This document shows, in pieces, positions 1 through 8,942 of a DNA stretch of 64,000 bases. Origin of the DNA: Lachnoclostridium sp. An131 (GTDB taxonomy: Bacteria; Bacillota; Clostridia; Lachnospirales; Lachnospiraceae); NCBI RefSeq assembly GCF_002160825.1, contig NZ_NFLI01000001.1, positions 248,001 to 312,000 of the forward strand, in the 5' to 3' direction. The position numbers and the translations under genes are program-made. Every line of letters begins with the position of its first letter. Position 1 is the first letter of the stretch. Below the pieces are notes generated by a model. It saw only the letters and a program-made list of their open reading frames with translations. It made no database searches and was not told the DNA's origin.

Positions 1-323
1 CGTTTTACCTGGAAGGGAGGCTTGCGGGGATCGTGATTTTCAAAGGCCCGGTTCCGGTCTTTCAGATCCGCCACACAGGAGACATATCGCCTTATGACAT
101 TTTTGGGAAAATAGGCGATATGCGGGAGCTGGAATACCAGACGCCAGACCCTGCGCCGCTGATCCGCTTCATCCTCCGGCAGTACGGGGCTCAGATGAAG
201 CCTTATTCCGTTCTTTCGCCGCGGCCTAAGAACGCCTCCGACGAGCTGTGGAGATACTGGGCGGAGCAGAGGCTTCTGCAGAGGATACTTTCCGGGGATA
301 CTGGGACAGAAAAACAGATATAG
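1..323 (+). CDS. 3' end of an unrecognised protein gene (5' end outside window)
   Basis: An open frame runs from the window edge to the TAG at 321-323. A GTG at 33 could start it, but the frame is open upstream and encodes plausible protein (FYLEGRLAGIVIFKG), so the gene most likely begins before the window. About 107 codons are visible. The product is soluble-looking, with a charged C-terminus rich in Arg, Trp and Glu (LWRYWAEQRLLQRIL). I do not recognise the family and see no metal or nucleotide motif. It converges on the sigma factor gene, with only 16 nt between the two stop codons. Confidence 0.55.
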   Translation, partial: FYLEGRLAGIVIFKGPVPVFQIRHTGDISPYDIFGKIGDMRELEYQTPDPAPLIRFILRQYGAQMKPYSVLSPRPKNASDELWRYWAEQRLLQRILSGDTGTEKQI

Positions 324-333
324 CAAAAATCAT

Positions 334-361
334 GCGGCGTCAGCAGTCCTGCTGGCGCCGC
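334..361 (-). terminator. Probable intrinsic terminator of the sigma factor gene
   Basis: GCGGCGTCAGCAG (334-346) pairs with CTGCTGGCGCCGC (349-361), 12 of 13 positions plus one G-U pair. Read on the minus strand the stem is followed by ATGATTTTTG. It overlaps the last codons of the sigma gene. On the plus strand no T-run follows. Confidence 0.5.
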
Positions 362-912
362 AGCTTATGCAGGGTCCTCTGGTGGCGTTTTTTCACTGTC
401 TCATATGGCAGCTCCAGAGAATCCGCAATCTCCCGGATTGACATACCGCCGAAATACTTCATACGGATCAGCTCTGCCTCCTCCTGCTTCAGGGATGCAA
501 TGGATTTCTCCAGATCCAGGCGCTGGATCACTTTTTCTGCCATGTCTTCAGGAGAAGGGAATTCATCCGGAAAGAGCCTGCACGCCGTGCTTCCGGAATC
601 CGGGGATGCCACGGGAAGGGAATCAGCTTTGGAGACAGAACTCAAAAGACCAGAAGAACGATTCAGATTTTTTCGATATTTGTCGATGGCTTTATTGCGG
701 GCTGCGACAGACAGAAAGGCGAGGTAAGAGCCCTTGTCCGGATCATAGCGTTCCCCGTGCAGATACAGATCGCAGAAAATGTCGTTTACACATTCCTGGA
801 TATCATCCGGATTCTTCAGATAAGCCGAGACGATTTTCCAGACCAGCGGACCATACTGGCGGATCAGCTCTGCGGGATCCGGCAGTCCATTCGTTTCAAA
901 GTTATTCATCAC
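340..912 (-). CDS. Sigma-70 family (ECF-like) RNA polymerase sigma factor
   Basis: 190 aa, the size of an ECF sigma factor, which directs RNA polymerase to a small set of promoters. Region 2 spans roughly residues 12-83, with the helical segment DIQECVNDIFCDLY and the core-binding part AARNKAIDKYRK. A variable Ser/Pro-rich linker follows (about 84-125). Region 4 (about 130-188) contains the helix-turn-helix MSIREIADSLELPYETVKKR. No extra C-terminal domain and no adjacent membrane anti-sigma gene are visible, so its control is unknown. It lies just downstream of the helix-turn-helix-like gene at 1043-2002 on the same strand, about 130 nt away. Family assignment is firm; target genes are unknown. 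Confidence 0.88.
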   Translation of the reverse strand: MMNNFETNGLPDPAELIRQYGPLVWKIVSAYLKNPDDIQECVNDIFCDLYLHGERYDPDKGSYLAFLSVAARNKAIDKYRKNLNRSSGLLSSVSKADSLPVASPDSGSTACRLFPDEFPSPEDMAEKVIQRLDLEKSIASLKQEEAELIRMKYFGGMSIREIADSLELPYETVKKRHQRTLHKLRRQQDC

Positions 913-964
913 ACATTCCCTCGAGGCATGCGGCTCCGGTCAGAATGAGGGCCGTCATGCCAGA

Positions 965-982
965 ATGTCATAAGCATGACAT
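965..982. promoter_or_regulatory. Inverted repeat between sigma gene and HTH gene
   Basis: ATGTCAT (965-971) and ATGACAT (976-982) form a perfect 7-bp inverted repeat with an AAGC spacer, in the 130-nt gap upstream of the sigma factor gene. It could be an operator or a weak hairpin; there is no T-run on either side. Confidence 0.3.
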
Positions 983-1042
983 GGATGGAAATGTGTCTCA
1001 ACATTCTAAACTTTAACAGTTTTCCTATTTTTGAATATTTTT

Positions 1043-2002
1043 CTATTCCAGGGACTTGAAATACATAAAGCGGAAGCAGTTTTTCTGGTTTTTGATGAAA
1101 TAGGTATCCAGCTTCCGGTAAGAGTTCAAAAACCAGAGCCGGGCGCAGTCCGGGCCGTTTTTCCGCTTCAGCTCCTCATACAAAGCCAGGATGCCCAGAA
1201 GCAGGCGGTCCAGGTATTCCCCTCCGGTCAGGGTGTGCTCCGGGGTGAGCGGCAGGTAACCGAAAAAGGACAGCTGTTCGTTCATCCAGGCCGTACTTAA
1301 ATCCGGAAGGCCCAGGATAATCAGGTGGCGGATCATAGTTCTCCGGGGGATTTCTCCCAGGAGCTTCAGGCTTCTTTTCAGCTCCATATCGTAGCGGATG
1401 CTGTAAATATGCTTTTCCCAGAAGGAGGAGGAGGGCTCCTGGCAGATATACTGCAGGGCGTCCACATAATAGAGGTGGCGCAGGTTGCTTAAGGGGCCTC
1501 CCTCAAGAAGCCGGATCCCTTTCAGGTAGGAGGGCGGACTTTCCGACATGCGTTCCAGGTATTCGGATGCCAGATGCTCCAGCCTGCGGCGCCGCTGCCA
1601 GTAGACCAGATCCTGCCGGGGCGGCGTCTCCGGATAGAATTCCTGGGATTTGTCAAGCCAGGCAGTCAAAAACCAGCAGGCATCCCGGGGTGGAAGCTCC
1701 AGAGCCTGTGCAAAGCTAAGAGCGGTATCCCGGTTCACGGGAACATGATGCCCGGTGCGCCAGTAGCGGATTTTCAGGGTGCTGCTGGCCCGTTCAGGCT
1801 CTCTTCCATAGATCCGATGATAGATTAGAGTGTCCATTTCCGCCCGGGACAGTCCCTTTGCTTTTCGCAGCTCCTCATAGATATTCTTCAGGCGGCGGAC
1901 CTCAGGCCGCTCCCCCTGGCTTGCCTTTATACAGTCCTTTGCCAGTGTCCGTATTTTTTCCCAGCTTCGTGCTTCACCGGGAGCCGTAAACTGATATGAC
2001 AT
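1043..2002 (-). CDS. Putative helix-turn-helix protein of unknown function
   Basis: 319 aa, soluble. Residues about 45-115 read like an XRE-type DNA-binding fold: LSRAEMDTLIYHRIYGREP, then the conserved-looking WRTGHHVPVNRDTALSFAQAL, a pattern in which a short helix pair precedes a 'number of rules, then read by position' HTH. The remaining 200 residues are helical, Leu/Arg/Tyr rich and unrecognised. The gene is divergent from the SPFH/TIR operon, with a 304-nt shared upstream region, which suggests (inference only) that it controls or belongs with that operon. The start at 2002 places AGGGAGA of the minus strand (from TCTCCCT at 2008-2014) at suitable spacing. The HTH call is tentative because it rests on pattern alone. 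Confidence 0.5.
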   Translation of the reverse strand: MSYQFTAPGEARSWEKIRTLAKDCIKASQGERPEVRRLKNIYEELRKAKGLSRAEMDTLIYHRIYGREPERASSTLKIRYWRTGHHVPVNRDTALSFAQALELPPRDACWFLTAWLDKSQEFYPETPPRQDLVYWQRRRRLEHLASEYLERMSESPPSYLKGIRLLEGGPLSNLRHLYYVDALQYICQEPSSSFWEKHIYSIRYDMELKRSLKLLGEIPRRTMIRHLIILGLPDLSTAWMNEQLSFFGYLPLTPEHTLTGGEYLDRLLLGILALYEELKRKNGPDCARLWFLNSYRKLDTYFIKNQKNCFRFMYFKSLE

Positions 2003-2191
2003 AGATGCTCTCCCTTTTGTATTTTCAGCGCCGCGCAGGGAAGCCTTCCACTGCGTGTCACCGGATATCCCTCTATAAAAGGATTCGCAGAAAACGGACG
2101 GAAGGGGACAAAGAAAAATGAAAAATTTCTGACAGGCTGCGCCAGCCGGGGACAGGGGCTGACTGAAGAGAAAATGTTAAAGTTTACATGA

Positions 2192-2220
2192 ATGACTGGG
2201 CTGTGAAAAAACGGTAGAAT
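2192..2220 (+). promoter_or_regulatory. Candidate promoter of the SPFH/TIR operon
   Basis: ATGACT (2192-2197), 17 nt, TAGAAT (2215-2220). It is the best sigma-A-like match in the 304-nt gap 2003-2306. The rest of the gap holds two GCCTG...CAGGC small hairpins in the predicted leader (2247-2285) and the ribosome site GGAGG before 2307. Nothing else is recognised there. Confidence 0.45.
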
Positions 2221-2306
2221 GAGATAACTGTATGTACGTCCGGAGAGCCTGCGGCAGGCAGGAAAGGTATGCCTGATGCGGCAGGCAGGGGCGGAGGAGG
2301 TAAAGT

Positions 2307-3755
2307 ATGCGAACAATGATAGTAGATGAGGGGCGCACCGACGTCCTGGCATGGAAATGCGCGACTCAGGATTTTGAGTTCGGAACCAGGCTTAATGTGC
2401 ACGAGTCCCAGGCAGCCGTGTTTTTTCGGGACGGGCAGCTCATAGAGGTGCTGGGGCCTGGAATGCATGTGCTGGAGACAAGAAATTTTCCGTTCCTGCG
2501 TTTTTTTACGAAGCTGAGATTCGGAAAATATTTTCACGCAGAGGTGTATTTTGTAAACCTGTCCGTGCAGATGTCGCTGCCCTGGGGAACCCGTGACCGG
2601 GTGAACGTGATGCTGGAGGTGGAGCCCGGCAAGGCCATGCCCCTGGATGTGGGCGCCAGCGGAACCATGAATGTGCAGCCGGATCCGGATCAGGTGAAGG
2701 AGATGCTGGTCTGGCTTGTGGGAACGGGAGAAGAGCTGACGGCAGAGAGCCTGCGCGATAAGTTCAACAGTATGCTGAATACAAAGATCAAGACATTTCT
2801 GGGGCGTGTCCTGCAGATGCAGAATATGAACGCTTTTACGCTGGATCAGCATCTGAACGATGTCAGCCAGGCGCTGTTTGGCGTGCTGGAGCCGGAATTC
2901 CGGAAATACGGTGTGTGGCTCCGTGAGTTTTACGTGGACGCCTTTGCTCTTCCCGAGGATAATCCCGCCTTCCAGGACGCCAGACGGCTGGCGGAAGGGC
3001 GTTACATCCAGCATGGAAAGTTGGATCTGGAATATGAGCTGAAGCTCAAGCAGGCGGAAAAGGAAGCGGAGCTGGCGCGCCTGGAGGGAGAGAAGACCCT
3101 GGTAGAGGCCGATGTGGCGGCCCGGGCGAACGTGACCACGGCCCAGGGCGAGGCGGTGCGCCGTTCTCTGGAGGGCATCACCTCCGTACAGGAGCATCAG
3201 TTCGCGACGCTGGACCGCATGGTGGAGGCAGGCGGCGCAGGAAGCGCGGCTGCCGGAGGCTCCGGCGGAGATGGAAGCGGCCTGGGCGATATGACCGGAT
3301 TTTTCGGAGATGTGATGAAGATGGGAATCGGTCTGGAAATGATGCGGAATATGGGGGATGTGATGAAGGATGCCATGAATGGCGCAGGGCAGGCAGGCGC
3401 CAATATGGCCCAGGCGGCGAGCATGAACGGAAACGCCGGCGCCGGAATGCCTGGGCCAGGGGCGGCGAACCCCTATGCGGGTCAGAATCCCTATGCCCCG
3501 AATCCGGGGCAGCCTTCCGCAGCCGTGCCGCAGCCGTCCGGGTGGATCTGCGGCGGCTGCGGGCGGGAAAACCCTGCGGATACGCTGTTCTGCGGCGGCT
3601 GCGGTACGAAAAGGCCGGAACCGGAGATCTCCAGAGCCTGGATCTGCGGCGGCTGCGGGCGGGAGAATCCTGCGGATACGCTGTTCTGCGGCGGCTGCGG
3701 CAGCAGGCGGCCGGAGTCTAATATTCCGCCGCAGGCTGACGGGGCATGGAAATAG
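2307..3755 (+). CDS. SPFH-domain protein with two C-terminal zinc ribbons
   Basis: 482 aa. Residues 1-270 match the SPFH family called 'virion core protein'/YdjI-like, a membrane-scaffold fold related to stomatin and flotillin. Its C-terminal helical part (KQAEKEAELARLEGEKT) is typical of SPFH coiled coils. A Gly/Ala/Met-rich linker (about 305-405) follows, then two nearly identical zinc ribbons each built on WICGGCGRENPADTLFCGGCG, so eight cysteines in four CxxC pairs. No signal peptide or clear membrane segment is visible; such proteins usually sit on the inner face of the membrane. GGAGG lies 8 nt before the ATG. It is the first gene of the operon that continues with TIR proteins. In Bacillus, related SPFH genes accompany envelope-stress genes; here the partners differ. 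Confidence 0.85.
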   Translation: MRTMIVDEGRTDVLAWKCATQDFEFGTRLNVHESQAAVFFRDGQLIEVLGPGMHVLETRNFPFLRFFTKLRFGKYFHAEVYFVNLSVQMSLPWGTRDRVNVMLEVEPGKAMPLDVGASGTMNVQPDPDQVKEMLVWLVGTGEELTAESLRDKFNSMLNTKIKTFLGRVLQMQNMNAFTLDQHLNDVSQALFGVLEPEFRKYGVWLREFYVDAFALPEDNPAFQDARRLAEGRYIQHGKLDLEYELKLKQAEKEAELARLEGEKTLVEADVAARANVTTAQGEAVRRSLEGITSVQEHQFATLDRMVEAGGAGSAAAGGSGGDGSGLGDMTGFFGDVMKMGIGLEMMRNMGDVMKDAMNGAGQAGANMAQAASMNGNAGAGMPGPGAANPYAGQNPYAPNPGQPSAAVPQPSGWICGGCGRENPADTLFCGGCGTKRPEPEISRAWICGGCGRENPADTLFCGGCGSRRPESNIPPQADGAWK

Positions 3756-3796
3756 TGTATGCAGCATGAAATTGGTAAGAAAGGATGAATTCAAAT

Positions 3797-4216
3797 ATGA
3801 ATAGAAAAGCTTCTTATGGAATCCGCGCCGTCATTATAGCAGCACTGCTTCTCCTGGTGTATATTACGGCCTTTTTGCTGCTGGCGGATTTAGAAAAGAA
3901 TGTAAGCTGGATTGGCTTTGGCTTTGCGGTTCTGGCGTTCCTCATGACAGGCGGCGGCCTGTGGATCGGGATCACCGCGTCGGACAGCCTGCAGACGGCG
4001 GAGAATATTTACGAGTCCCTCCATCTTCTGTGGCTGTACCCGGCCCTGGCCGTGCTTTTAAGCCTTGTATCGGCCTTTCTTCCGGGCGGAGCCTGGAAAC
4101 TGCTGGTGCTTCTGGAGACGGCGCTTCTGGCAGGAGCGGCTGTTTACGCTATCGTGGGAGCCACTGCGGCGGCCCGCATGACAGAGCTTGATAAAAAGGG
4201 GAGAGATAAGGAATGA
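3797..4216 (+). CDS. Small four-helix membrane protein
   Basis: 139 aa from the ATG at 3797. An in-frame ATG at 3785 abuts the AAAGG ribosome site with no spacing, so 3797 is the better start. Four hydrophobic stretches are visible at about residues 9-29, 38-57, 78-95 and 102-124, ending in a charged tail (DKKGRDKE). There is no family I recognise. Its stop overlaps the next ATG in ATGA (4213-4216), which indicates translational coupling to the first TIR protein. It may be a membrane partner for the SPFH or TIR proteins, but that is inferred from position only. Confidence 0.75.
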   Translation: MNRKASYGIRAVIIAALLLLVYITAFLLLADLEKNVSWIGFGFAVLAFLMTGGGLWIGITASDSLQTAENIYESLHLLWLYPALAVLLSLVSAFLPGGAWKLLVLLETALLAGAAVYAIVGATAAARMTELDKKGRDKE

Positions 4217-6294
4217 AATGTATTTACTGCGGAGGAGAGGTCCTTGTACAGCCAGGCAGCAGTATCGGAATCTGCACCAGCTGTATGGCGGAAAATCCCC
4301 TGCCAAAGAAGGAAGAGATAAAAGAGCTTTACGGGAAGGCAGGAGCCGCTCTGCGGGAAAGCCGTTTCGATGAGGCCAAAGAGCTGTTCCAGGAGCTTTT
4401 GATTGAAAATCCCGACGACGCGGCAGTCTGCTGGGGATTTGCTTTAAGCGAATATGGGATCGAGTATGTGACAGATCCGGCGACCGGAGAGCAGCTTCCG
4501 ACTCTGCACCGCCTGTCCATGCAGAAATTCAGCGAATACCTGTATGTAAAGAAAGCCATCGATCTGTCCTGGAATTCTCTGGATCGGGATTTTTACATAA
4601 AGCAGAGTGAGCTGATCGACAGCATTCAGGCGAGAAGCCTGTCCATCTCCAGCCAGGAGACACCAGTGGATGTCTTTATCTGCTATAAGCGCTCTGAGGA
4701 GGGCGAAAAACGGACGGCTGACAGCCGCATGGCGGCGGATTATTACCGGGAGCTTACAAGGCGCGGCTATCAGGTGTTTTTTGCGGAGGAGACGCTGAAG
4801 GCCGGAGAGGAATATGAGCCCCGTATTTTCGCGGCCCTGCAGAGCGCAAAGGTCATGATTGCGTTTGCCTCGAAGCGGGAGTATTACGAGGCTGTCTGGG
4901 TGAAGAATGAATGGAGCCGTTATGCGGCCCTGATTAAGCGGGATCTGGAGGAAAAGAAACACACAGACCGCCTGCTGATTCCCATGTTCCAGCATATGAA
5001 GCATGAGGAGCTGCCGGAGGCCTTACGCAGTATGCCCTCGTACGTGGAGATGATGACCTCCGCCAATCCCAAAAGCGAGCTTTTGAACCTGGTGGCTGGC
5101 CATTTTAAGAGAGGAAAGGCGGAAAATGTATCCGATATCTTAAGAGAGGTGCGCGGAAGCAGCCTTACCGGACGCGGCGCGGCGTCAGGAGAAAGCGCAG
5201 CCAGAAGCGGCGGCGGGCTTTCCGGCGGGGCAGGGAGCGGCCTGGAAGAGAGCATGGAGAAGACCCGTATGCTGGCCACGGTCCGTCTGGTCAATAAGGA
5301 CTTTGAGGAGGCGGAGCAGCTGTTCCGCAGGGCCCTTGGGCAGCCGGGCGGCGAGATAGATCCGGAAAACTGGCTGGGCCTTATGATGAGTGTCCGGAAC
5401 ATCGCGGGAAAGGAAGCCCTCGCCAGCTACGACACGCCTGTCGACGACGACGAGTATTACCAGAAGGCCCTTGCCTGCGCTTCCGGGGAGGGAATCCGGG
5501 AGCTTCAGAAAATCGCGGCCAACTGCCGGGAAAACCGGGACTGGGCCCAAAAGACAGAGAAGGAGCGGGCCCAGTGCGAGGCTAAGGTACGCTCCCTGAT
5601 CGACAAAAAGACAGGCGCCGTACTGGACGAGAGGAGAAAGCGCTGCGAGGTCCAGAAAAAGCTTCTGGAGGAAAAGGCTGCCGAGAAGCCTGGACAGATG
5701 GTATTCTGGCTGCTGTTCCTGTTTCTGGGAAACCTGTTCCCCTTTATTGCCTTTTATTATCTGAATATCCTGGGAAAATCGGACGGACTGGGGGCGATTG
5801 TGTTCCTGATGCTCTTCCAGCCGGTATTTTACGGCATTGTCGTCTGGCGGCTCTGTACGAAGAAGCAGATCCTGGATACGGGCCTTATCGCTTACGCGAT
5901 GCGGCTGGTGATCGCCGGCTTTGCCTATTGGGCAGTGATGCTTGCCGCGTCTTTCCTGATGAGCCATGCAGGAATCCTGTTCCTGATCCTGGCGGCAGCC
6001 GCGTCGGTTCTCACGGTGGTCAGGCTCCTGGCGGCTCCCATGAAGAGGGCGAAAGGAATCCGGGAAGGAAAGAGCTGGGCGGCACAGCAGAGAGAACAGC
6101 TGCCGCAGCTTATGGAAGAGCTTGTCCTGAGCCTGAACCAGGAGGTGGATGAGGCGACGGAGGATTATCGGAGATATTATACGAATTTCGACGCCAGGAG
6201 ACGGGAATGGAATCAGATGATACGCAGTTCAGTGGAGAAAAAGGCAAAACAGCTCGCGGCAGAGCTGGATGCCTGTGAGAGGAGGACAAGGTAA
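4213..6294 (+). CDS. Zinc-ribbon/TPR/TIR membrane protein, TIR active site apparently intact
   Basis: 693 aa. Order of parts: N-terminal zinc ribbon (C3, C6, C21, C24); TPR-like helices (about 35-130); TIR domain about 150-300, starting VDVFICYKRSEEG with the box QVFFAEETLKAGEEY; a Gly/Ser linker (about 315-345); a second helical repeat region; four membrane segments (about 497-519, 526-545, 560-580, 583-605); and a charged coiled-coil tail. The segment AVWVKNEWSRY supplies the W-x3-E pattern of NAD-cleaving TIR domains, with E233 as the candidate catalytic residue. With four membrane passes, both ends should be cytoplasmic. It is coupled by overlap to the genes on both sides. Domain calls are firm; NADase activity and any role in defence or stress signalling are inference. 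Confidence 0.85.
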   Translation: MKCIYCGGEVLVQPGSSIGICTSCMAENPLPKKEEIKELYGKAGAALRESRFDEAKELFQELLIENPDDAAVCWGFALSEYGIEYVTDPATGEQLPTLHRLSMQKFSEYLYVKKAIDLSWNSLDRDFYIKQSELIDSIQARSLSISSQETPVDVFICYKRSEEGEKRTADSRMAADYYRELTRRGYQVFFAEETLKAGEEYEPRIFAALQSAKVMIAFASKREYYEAVWVKNEWSRYAALIKRDLEEKKHTDRLLIPMFQHMKHEELPEALRSMPSYVEMMTSANPKSELLNLVAGHFKRGKAENVSDILREVRGSSLTGRGAASGESAARSGGGLSGGAGSGLEESMEKTRMLATVRLVNKDFEEAEQLFRRALGQPGGEIDPENWLGLMMSVRNIAGKEALASYDTPVDDDEYYQKALACASGEGIRELQKIAANCRENRDWAQKTEKERAQCEAKVRSLIDKKTGAVLDERRKRCEVQKKLLEEKAAEKPGQMVFWLLFLFLGNLFPFIAFYYLNILGKSDGLGAIVFLMLFQPVFYGIVVWRLCTKKQILDTGLIAYAMRLVIAGFAYWAVMLAASFLMSHAGILFLILAAAASVLTVVRLLAAPMKRAKGIREGKSWAAQQREQLPQLMEELVLSLNQEVDEATEDYRRYYTNFDARRREWNQMIRSSVEKKAKQLAAELDACERRTR

Positions 6295-8942
6295 TGCTGC
6301 GGATTTATTGTCCGGTCTGTAACGGACTTTTGCGGCTGGAGGATGGCCAGAAGGAGGCCGTCTGTGTAAACTGTGGAACGAGGGTGGCTGTGCCCCAGGG
6401 CTATACGGAGGCGGAGAGCAGCTATCTTTTTGCGGCGGAGGCCATGCAGCGCCGGGATTTTGAGGGGGCTTATCAGACCTATACCGAGATCCTGTCTGCC
6501 CACCCGGAACAGGCAGAGGCACATTTTAAGCGGGCCCTGGCCCTTTATGAAATTGAGTATCAGGAAATCGGGGAGGGGCGCCGCCGCCTGGTCTGCCATC
6601 AGGCGGGAAAGGCCAATTTCCTGGGCAATGCGGATGTGAAGCAGGCGCTGGAGCTTTCTGAAGGAACTCAGAAAGAGCTTTATGAGAAGCAGGCGGCGGA
6701 GATCCATGCGCTTCAGAAGCAGGTATCTGCTCACGCGAAGGCCCATCCCCCGGTGGATGTATGGCTGTCCGTGGCCGGTGAGAGCCTGGCGTCCCTGAAC
6801 CGGGCGGTTCAGATCCGCCAGCTTCTGGACTCTATGGGGCTTTCTGTTTTTTGCCCGGCCCTGGATCTTGCGGGAGAGGAAGAAAGCTGGGAACCGGCCC
6901 TGTACCGGGCGGCCTCTACAGCCAGCGTCATGGTGGTTGTGGCCTCGGAGGGCGCGGCCTTTACAGATGAAGTAAATTTTGACGCGGAGCGCTTTCTATA
7001 TAGGAAGGAAAAGGCTCTGCGGGAGGCGAAGGGACAGATTCCGGCGCTTCTTGCCGCCTTTGAGAATATCGACGAGTACGAGGATATTCCTGACAGCTAT
7101 TTCGACGGCATCGACGTCCGTCTGGATATGAGCCGGGAATCCTTTGCTGCAGAGCTGAAAAGCACGGTGCAGGAGGCTCTGGCGGATTACCGGGGCGCCT
7201 TAAAGGAACAGGCCGGGACCCATGAGAGCTTTGCCTACGCCAATCTTCTCCTGCAGGCCCGGCAGGCTCTGGAGGGCGGGAGCTTTGAGGAGGCGAAGGA
7301 GCAGTACCAGTCCATCCTTTTGAAAAGCCCGGCGGAGAGCCAGGCCTACTGGGGCCTGCTTCTTGCCAAGCGGGAATGCACCTCTGAGGAGGCTCTGATC
7401 CAGTCAGGAAAACGCATTACCCAGGAGGCGGACTACCGGAGCGCCCTTGCCTTTGCCAGCGAGCGGGAGCAGCAGACCTACCGGGATGTGGCTGCCCGGA
7501 CGAATGAGATGGCGGCCGTTCATGAGGAGCAGGAGCGGAAGCGCCGGCAGCAGGCCAGGGAGCAGGAGGAAGAAAGAAAGAAAAAGGGACGGGAGGTAGA
7601 GGAAGCCGGAAGGCGCAAGCAGTGGGAAGAAGCTGAGGCAAGGAAGCGCAGGGCAAACCGTTTCCGCGCCTTTGTGGCAGTCATGGCTCTGGCGGTTATT
7701 GGCGGAGCCGCAGGCTGGTTTATCTACTCCAAGTCTCCGGCAGGTGTAAAGGCCAGCCAGTACCGGGAGGCCCAGACGGCCTACAGCCATGGGCTGTATG
7801 AGGACGCCTATGCCCTCTACGCGGAGCTGGGGGACTATAAGGACAGCGCCCAGATGGCCCGGACCTGCATGGGAAGGCAGAAACAGATCGATTATAACGC
7901 GGCCCTGACAGAGCTGGATGACATGAGCCGCCGGGCTTCCGCGATTTCCACGATTATGGGGGCGGAGGGCTATGTGCAGGAGGTAGAGGCGAAGCTGGAG
8001 GAGATCCACGCGGAGGGCGTGCAGTATCTCCAGGAGGGAAAGCTTTATGAGGCCTGGAATACTCTGGAGCCCTTTGGAACCTCAGATCCTTATATGGTGA
8101 AGGCCTGGCGGATTGCTTTTGGGCGCAGCCTCCTCTCTGGAGGCGGCGAAAATGTCGCTGCCGTGGCCCAGGACGGTACCCTGACGAACTATGGCACCTT
8201 CCCCTTTGAGGGGCGCAGCGCCTTATCCGTGTCCTTCTCTGACAGCGGCAGCTCCGCCGGCGCGGTGCGTCTGGACGGCACGGCCTATCTTCTGGGCAAT
8301 ATTTCCGGCCTGCCGGTGAGCGGCTGGAGCGATCTGGTGGCGATCAAGGTCAGCGACAGCTTCGCGGCCGGGCTTACCTCCGGCGGCGATCTCTACGCGG
8401 CAGGGGCGGGCCTGGTGGCTTCGGATGTGGTTCAGTTTGATCTGGATGGAAACTATCTGGCGGCAGTGCGAAGCGACGGAAGCGTCTACTGCACGAATCC
8501 GGCGGCTGCGGTTCCGGGAGACTGGAGCGGCATCGCTTATGTAGCCCTTGTGGGCGACGGCCTTCTGGCAGTGACAGAGGACGGAACGCTTCTCCAGAGC
8601 GGCTGTGCCTACGGACTTCCGGATTCCGGTGTGGGCGTGGTCTACCATGGCTGCGGGCGGCTTGGCATGCTGACTCTGGATGGGGAGCAGATTTGCATCG
8701 GACTGGACGGGGAGGACGATGGCGGAAGTGAGCTGAACCCCGGAAGCGCGGGCTATTTCGCAGCCTTTACCATAGCGCCCAGCCACACGGTGAACCTGGC
8801 GACGGACGGATACGGAAGGCTGCTGGGGCAGATCTATGGGAATTCCGTTGACGATGCAGCCATGCGGAATGCCATACAGGATTTTCCGGACGTGGACGTG
8901 CCAAATCCCTATCCGGCAGAGAGTGAAGGAGGAGAATCATGA
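6294..8942 (+). CDS. Zinc-ribbon/TPR/TIR-like protein with one membrane helix and RCC1-like C-terminal domain
   Basis: 882 aa, start codon sharing its A with the previous TAA (TAATG). N-terminal zinc ribbon (C6, C9, C24, C27), TPR-like region (about 40-130), degenerate TIR-like domain (about 153-300, from VDVWLSVAGES), a second TPR-like stretch, then a highly charged helix (about 405-455). A single membrane helix follows at about 458-478, preceded by KRRANRFR, so the N-terminal half should be cytoplasmic and the rest outside. The outer part has a helical segment (485-600), then roughly residues 610-850 show repeats of the RCC1/YD type (AVRSDGSVYC, AVTEDGTLL). The W-x3-E signature of active TIR domains is absent (FTDEVNFDAERF), so it may be non-catalytic. 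Confidence 0.8.
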   Translation: MLRIYCPVCNGLLRLEDGQKEAVCVNCGTRVAVPQGYTEAESSYLFAAEAMQRRDFEGAYQTYTEILSAHPEQAEAHFKRALALYEIEYQEIGEGRRRLVCHQAGKANFLGNADVKQALELSEGTQKELYEKQAAEIHALQKQVSAHAKAHPPVDVWLSVAGESLASLNRAVQIRQLLDSMGLSVFCPALDLAGEEESWEPALYRAASTASVMVVVASEGAAFTDEVNFDAERFLYRKEKALREAKGQIPALLAAFENIDEYEDIPDSYFDGIDVRLDMSRESFAAELKSTVQEALADYRGALKEQAGTHESFAYANLLLQARQALEGGSFEEAKEQYQSILLKSPAESQAYWGLLLAKRECTSEEALIQSGKRITQEADYRSALAFASEREQQTYRDVAARTNEMAAVHEEQERKRRQQAREQEEERKKKGREVEEAGRRKQWEEAEARKRRANRFRAFVAVMALAVIGGAAGWFIYSKSPAGVKASQYREAQTAYSHGLYEDAYALYAELGDYKDSAQMARTCMGRQKQIDYNAALTELDDMSRRASAISTIMGAEGYVQEVEAKLEEIHAEGVQYLQEGKLYEAWNTLEPFGTSDPYMVKAWRIAFGRSLLSGGGENVAAVAQDGTLTNYGTFPFEGRSALSVSFSDSGSSAGAVRLDGTAYLLGNISGLPVSGWSDLVAIKVSDSFAAGLTSGGDLYAAGAGLVASDVVQFDLDGNYLAAVRSDGSVYCTNPAAAVPGDWSGIAYVALVGDGLLAVTEDGTLLQSGCAYGLPDSGVGVVYHGCGRLGMLTLDGEQICIGLDGEDDGGSELNPGSAGYFAAFTIAPSHTVNLATDGYGRLLGQIYGNSVDDAAMRNAIQDFPDVDVPNPYPAESEGGES

